Part shown: positions 60,718 through 64,000 of the stretch, in pieces
Layout of the letters: each line of letters starts with the position of its first letter
Position numbering within the stretch: position 1 is the first letter of the stretch
From: Plantago ovata
Lineage: Eukaryota; Streptophyta; Magnoliopsida; Lamiales; Plantaginaceae
Assembly: GCA_028274465.1 (NCBI GenBank)
Contig: CM051455.1
Coordinates: forward strand, 131,102,096-131,166,095
Reading direction: 5' to 3'
Length of the DNA stretch: 64,000 bases
Position numbers and translations under genes: made by a program
The notes under the pieces: generated by a model
Databases searched by the model: none
Told to the model about the DNA's origin: nothing
What the model saw: the letters and a program-made list of their open reading frames with translations, nothing else

Positions 60718-60932
60718 ATATATACATGAACAGGCTGAAATTTTGTATTTAATTTCCAAATATTTTGTGAATTTCTTGATAATGATCAGAGGAGATTGAA
60801 GAGGATATAAGTTACGTCCCTGGACCCTGGAGTCGATTCAATAAATACCAGGGACATCATGCCATATCTCAAGGAATCGGCATCTGGAACTATAATCTCA
60901 AAAGCAGTCACAGGTCTATTTGAGGCACTTAA

Positions 60933-61659
60933 GGCCTTCTCTTCTCCAACAGTTGATCCTAAAAGTGGAGCTCAACTGCCACACCACTAATTTAATCCCC
61001 AATTATTCCAACATGGCTCCAACAATTGATCCTCATTGATCTCCTATTTTTTATTTATTTTATTATTTTTTTATTTCATCTTCATTTTTTTCCATTAATT
61101 TTTTAATCAATTATTCATTTCATTTTAAAACATTATATGATACTTCGAAATGCAATAAAAATATTTAAAGAAATTATTAAATAGAAATAGTACAATAGAC
61201 TATCAAATTAAAAAAATACATTTGTGAAAAATTAAAAGTTAAATAATAAACATAAAATATTACATAAGTTGAAAATTAAAAGTTAAACCATAAACATAAA
61301 CTATTACATAAAATAATGTGACCCCTACTTGAATGGAAATAAAATAATAAACATAAAAAACAAAAGAAGAAATAAAATAATAAACATAAAAAAAGGAAAC
61401 AAGAAATAAAACATAAAAAAATAAATTAAAAAGATGTTATAATCAAAAAAGGCAAGCAAGTAGTAGAAGAGTAGTATAAATATCATCAAGTCAACAAACA
61501 AGACAGAGAAAGGAAAAGAAAAAAAAAAAGCAAAAAGAAAAAAAATATAGATAATATAGTTGAGCTTGGGTTCATCATTTGAGCCCAAGCTCAACTACAT
61601 GGAAGGTTGAGTCTCTGATGGAGATGCAACTTCGGACGCCAAAGTTGTTGGAGACGGCC
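60933..61659. mobile_element. Tourist-like MITE in UGT exon 2 (727 bp)
   Basis: The left end GGCCTTCTCTTCTCCAACAG and the right end (reversed) GGCCGTCTCCAACAACTTTGG are imperfect inverted repeats. TAA flanks each side (60930-60932 and 61660-61662), and removal restores the exon text CTT AAA GAA. The interior is extremely AT-rich with repeated AATAATAAACATAAAA phrases. Confidence 0.8.
61559..61595. repeat. 12-bp perfect hairpin inside the MITE
   Basis: GTTGAGCTTGGG and CCCAAGCTCAAC are exact inverse complements around a 13-base loop. Confidence 0.85.
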
Positions 61660-62301
61660 TAAAGAAGTTGACTTCGTCCTACTCAACCTAGTGCAAGAAC
61701 TAGAATCAGAGACACTATCAGTTCTAAACAAACTCCAGCCAAACTACGCAATTGGTCCAATTAATTTTTCGAAAACACTTGCATCAACAGTAACCGAAAG
61801 TTTATTGTCCGAATCAGACTGCACTCACTGGCTTAGCTATAAGCCACCTGGTTCTTTCCTGTATATCTCGTTTGGAAGCTCTGTTCTAGATAGATAAACA
61901 AGTCGTTGAAGAAATAGCTAAGGGGCTGGTTCTAAGTGAAGTAAACATCATTTGGGTGGTTCATTCAGATCTTGTGAGCTGTTTCTAGTGGTATTTTTCC
62001 AAATGGATTCGTGGATGAAGTTAAGGACCAGGGGTTAATTGTTCCATGGTGTAATCAAATAATGGTTCTCTCAGATCCTGCGGTTCAAGGTTTCATGAGG
62101 CATTGTGGGTGGAATTCGATATGGAGAGCATCTGGTGTGGTGTTCCTATGATTTTCTAACCTATAACATATGATCAACCTACAAATAGCTAGGAAACTAG
62201 TAGTTGATGATTGGAAAATCGGTATCAATCTTTGTGATTACGGAAAATCAGTTGAAAGGGAAAAGGTTGCAGAGAAAATTAAAAGTATGATATGCATGTA
62301 A

Positions 62302-62579
62302 ATTGTCAGAGCAATTATGTAACCCATCTTGCCTCTCTGTACAATTATATATTAACAAAGCCTAATCGCAAGTCTAAAACTCTTTGGCCCTTTATGCTTT
62401 TGCCTTGATGCATGGAGTTGGTGCTATTACCATGACCAATATGAACCTGCAAAATGAATGCTAAAAAATCCTTATTTTCAATTGTATTATTTGTTGTTCT
62501 ACAGATTGCATAACCTACTCCTTGTTAAATGATGGAGAATGCTTGCTTTGCTTAAAAGTGGTTGTAAGTGTGGCTTTTT
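62302..62579. other. UGT pseudogene 3' flank
   Basis: No feature recognised before the LTR-like repeat. Confidence 0.4.
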
Positions 62580-63465
62580 CTGGCCTAAGTTGGCGAAGAG
62601 GTTAACCTGGAGGTTGTATGAGTATTTTACTCAACCTCGACTTGCTGTCAACTGCACACTTATATATTTATTGATCTTATCTTTTCTAACACAATAACTA
62701 GTTCCACAGCTGTCCATTTATGTGTGCATGACGTTTTATTTGATTAGGAATTGTCATAGCAAGGAAAGACGTGAAGGAAAAGGAAAACACGGATTCAATG
62801 AAGAAGCCGACTTTGAAGAGGACTCTGAAAAGGAAAAGGATTCTAATTGAAGATGTGATTCCGTTGTGAAGATTGAAGTGTCCAAGTTCAAGTCAGAAAC
62901 ATATTGAAGACCTAGTAGTATTCCAACATAGTTTTCCAACACTATAAATACTACAAGATCGAAGAACAGAAGGCTTACAACCCGAGACATTATTTTATCA
63001 ACGTGAAGAGCTTTTTGTAGCGTTTTAGTTTAGTTGATTGTTTAGAGTCTTTACACTAGTTTATATTTTAGATATCTCTAACGGTGTATTGAGAAATAGA
63101 ATAGATAGAAGGGGATTCTATATCATCGTAAGGTGACTAGTGTTGTTTTCAGCTAGGATAGAATAGGGAGTATACGGCGTGTACGAACATATTCTTCTTA
63201 GTGGTTTTTCTGCCTTGACTGGGCATCAAGTAGCTATTAAAAGCTGCTTGAAAAGTTTTATAAACACATGTTCTATTTACTTTCCGCTGTGCTTTAACTT
63301 TGATATATATATATCTGTGTTTGTTTTGTTTTACTTTGCAGAAGCCGTAGTACAGGTCTGCAAAGTTGATCTCACGGTTAGCTTAACCTTTAGCTCAACT
63401 GTGAGGTACAAGCGGTTAATTTGTCCTAAGAACAAGTTATATCGGTCCTACATTCTTTCAGTGCT
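62580..63465 (+). repeat. LTR-like dispersed repeat, copy B
   Basis: Partner of 49480-50345 (see there), with the TATA box CTATAAATAC near 62942. Same orientation, clearly diverged, so an old family. The two copies enclose unrelated genes and pseudogenes and are unlikely to be the ends of one element. Confidence 0.65.
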
Positions 63466-64000
63466 GCAATATGAGTATGTTGATAGACGTAGCTTGAGGC
63501 ATAAGAACACTTGAAGAACCCTTATTTTCGGTGTTGCATCACCGCTCGTTGTTCGTCCTCTCAGTTTTTTCTTTTTATCTCTTGTAATCGTAATCCAAGC
63601 ATTTCTTGTATTCCTTCTTTTTAGTAATGAAAATCTTTGGCCGTATCTTTTTATCATACTCTTTACTCTTTGTATTGAGATTCAAATTGTACTTGAAGTG
63701 TAATTAATAGAAGTATTTTTATGCAATTCTTCATATGTTTATGGTGTTTGGAGACGTTTTCGAAACTTTTCCGAGACGTCTCACTATGCTAGTATAAAAA
63801 ATAAAAAAACAGAACTTATTAAATTATTAAATAAAAAAGAAAATTAATTAAATAATGATTTAATTTCAGATTAATTTATTCTTTCCTACCTTCCATATTA
63901 TTTCATCTAATTAAAAAATACAATTCCCAACTAAATCAACTCAATTTCCAATACATTATCTCTCAATTTCAATACAACTAACTTTAGCTAAAAAAAAACT
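63466..64000. other. Terminal intergenic sequence
   Basis: AT-rich; nothing recognised to the window end. Confidence 0.4.

Larger units (their letters stand above)
54599..62301 (+). pseudogene. UGT86A-like UDP-glycosyltransferase pseudogene
   Basis: Exon 1 (54599-55140) opens MTMAGNKHSKLHAIMFPFPY with QGHINPTINLALKL and SGLDIRYTTLGDGLP. A one-base slip near 54930 brings a stop; the other frame continues VDEFIEKTIKSDLIL and ends GHFPFKG before GTATGT. The intron contains a Copia element. Exon 2 starts after CAG at 60790 (EEIEEDISYVPG), slips frame, continues INTRDIMPYLKES, is interrupted by a MITE (60933-61659), then reads QELESETLSVLNKL, SFLYISFGSSVLD, and the sugar-donor PSPG region VPWCNQIMVLSDPAVQGF, MRHCGWNSIWRASG. 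It ends early at 62301 (KLVVDDWKIGINLCD survives). Several lesions; not functional. Confidence 0.9.

Noticed and set aside
49480-63465. One large LTR retrotransposon bounded by the two LTR-like repeats
   Set aside because: The interval holds host genes, a peptide duplication and other complete insertions, and no retroelement internal order or target duplication fits these ends.

Overview
This window is AT-rich nuclear DNA of a flowering plant, most likely a eudicot. The evidence is spliced genes with GT-AG introns of families typical of angiosperms (plant PCNA, FBD-type F-box protein, GDSL esterase, At3g11320-type translocator, UGT86-type glycosyltransferase), plus plant LINEs, Copia elements, CACTA elements, Tourist/Stowaway MITEs and tRNA-derived SINEs. 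Species cannot be fixed from the sequence. Nothing here looks bacterial, organellar or viral.

Layout. 1-7.6 kb: a tandem duplication whose unit holds the 5' part of a GDSL esterase and a single-exon gene of a family I do not recognise; the second esterase copy is a one-exon relic. 8-12 kb: a complete four-exon PCNA gene with E2F-type promoter sites and a 92-residue C-terminal extension, followed by a decayed partial copy and a leucine-rich-repeat scrap. 12.4-13.9 kb: a minus-strand F-box/FBD gene with one frameshift. 14-16 kb: tandem repeats. 16.8-18.4 kb: an LRR receptor-kinase pseudogene split by a Mutator-like element, followed by a Tourist MITE. 18.7-19.3 kb: third copy of the unknown gene. 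20.6-22.9 kb: an intact four-exon sugar-phosphate/nucleotide-sugar translocator. 23.9-28.1 kb: LINE debris. 28.2-30.8 kb: a CACTA element inside a Stowaway-like MITE. 31.1-31.4 kb: small cysteine-rich secreted peptide gene, copy 1. 31.6-40.5 kb: a complete CACTA element with a tnp2-type transposase gene and an intact seven-exon tnpA-like gene. 42.7-46.3 kb: a defective Copia element with a solo LTR nested in it. 49.5-50.3 and 62.6-63.5 kb: two related LTR-like repeats. 51.8-53.8 kb: peptide copies 2 (intact) and 3 (broken, with a SINE at its splice donor). 54.6-62.3 kb: a UGT86-like pseudogene with a Copia element in its intron and a Tourist-like MITE in its second exon.

There is no operon-like cooperation: genes are independent and embedded in nested transposons. 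Probably functional host genes are PCNA, the translocator, the three unknown paralogues and peptide copy 2. The most interesting points are the PCNA extension with two SUMO-interaction-like motifs, the dispersed three-copy unknown gene, the insertion histories readable from matching target-site duplications, and the near-complete CACTA element, whose main transposase frame is broken by a single stop codon.
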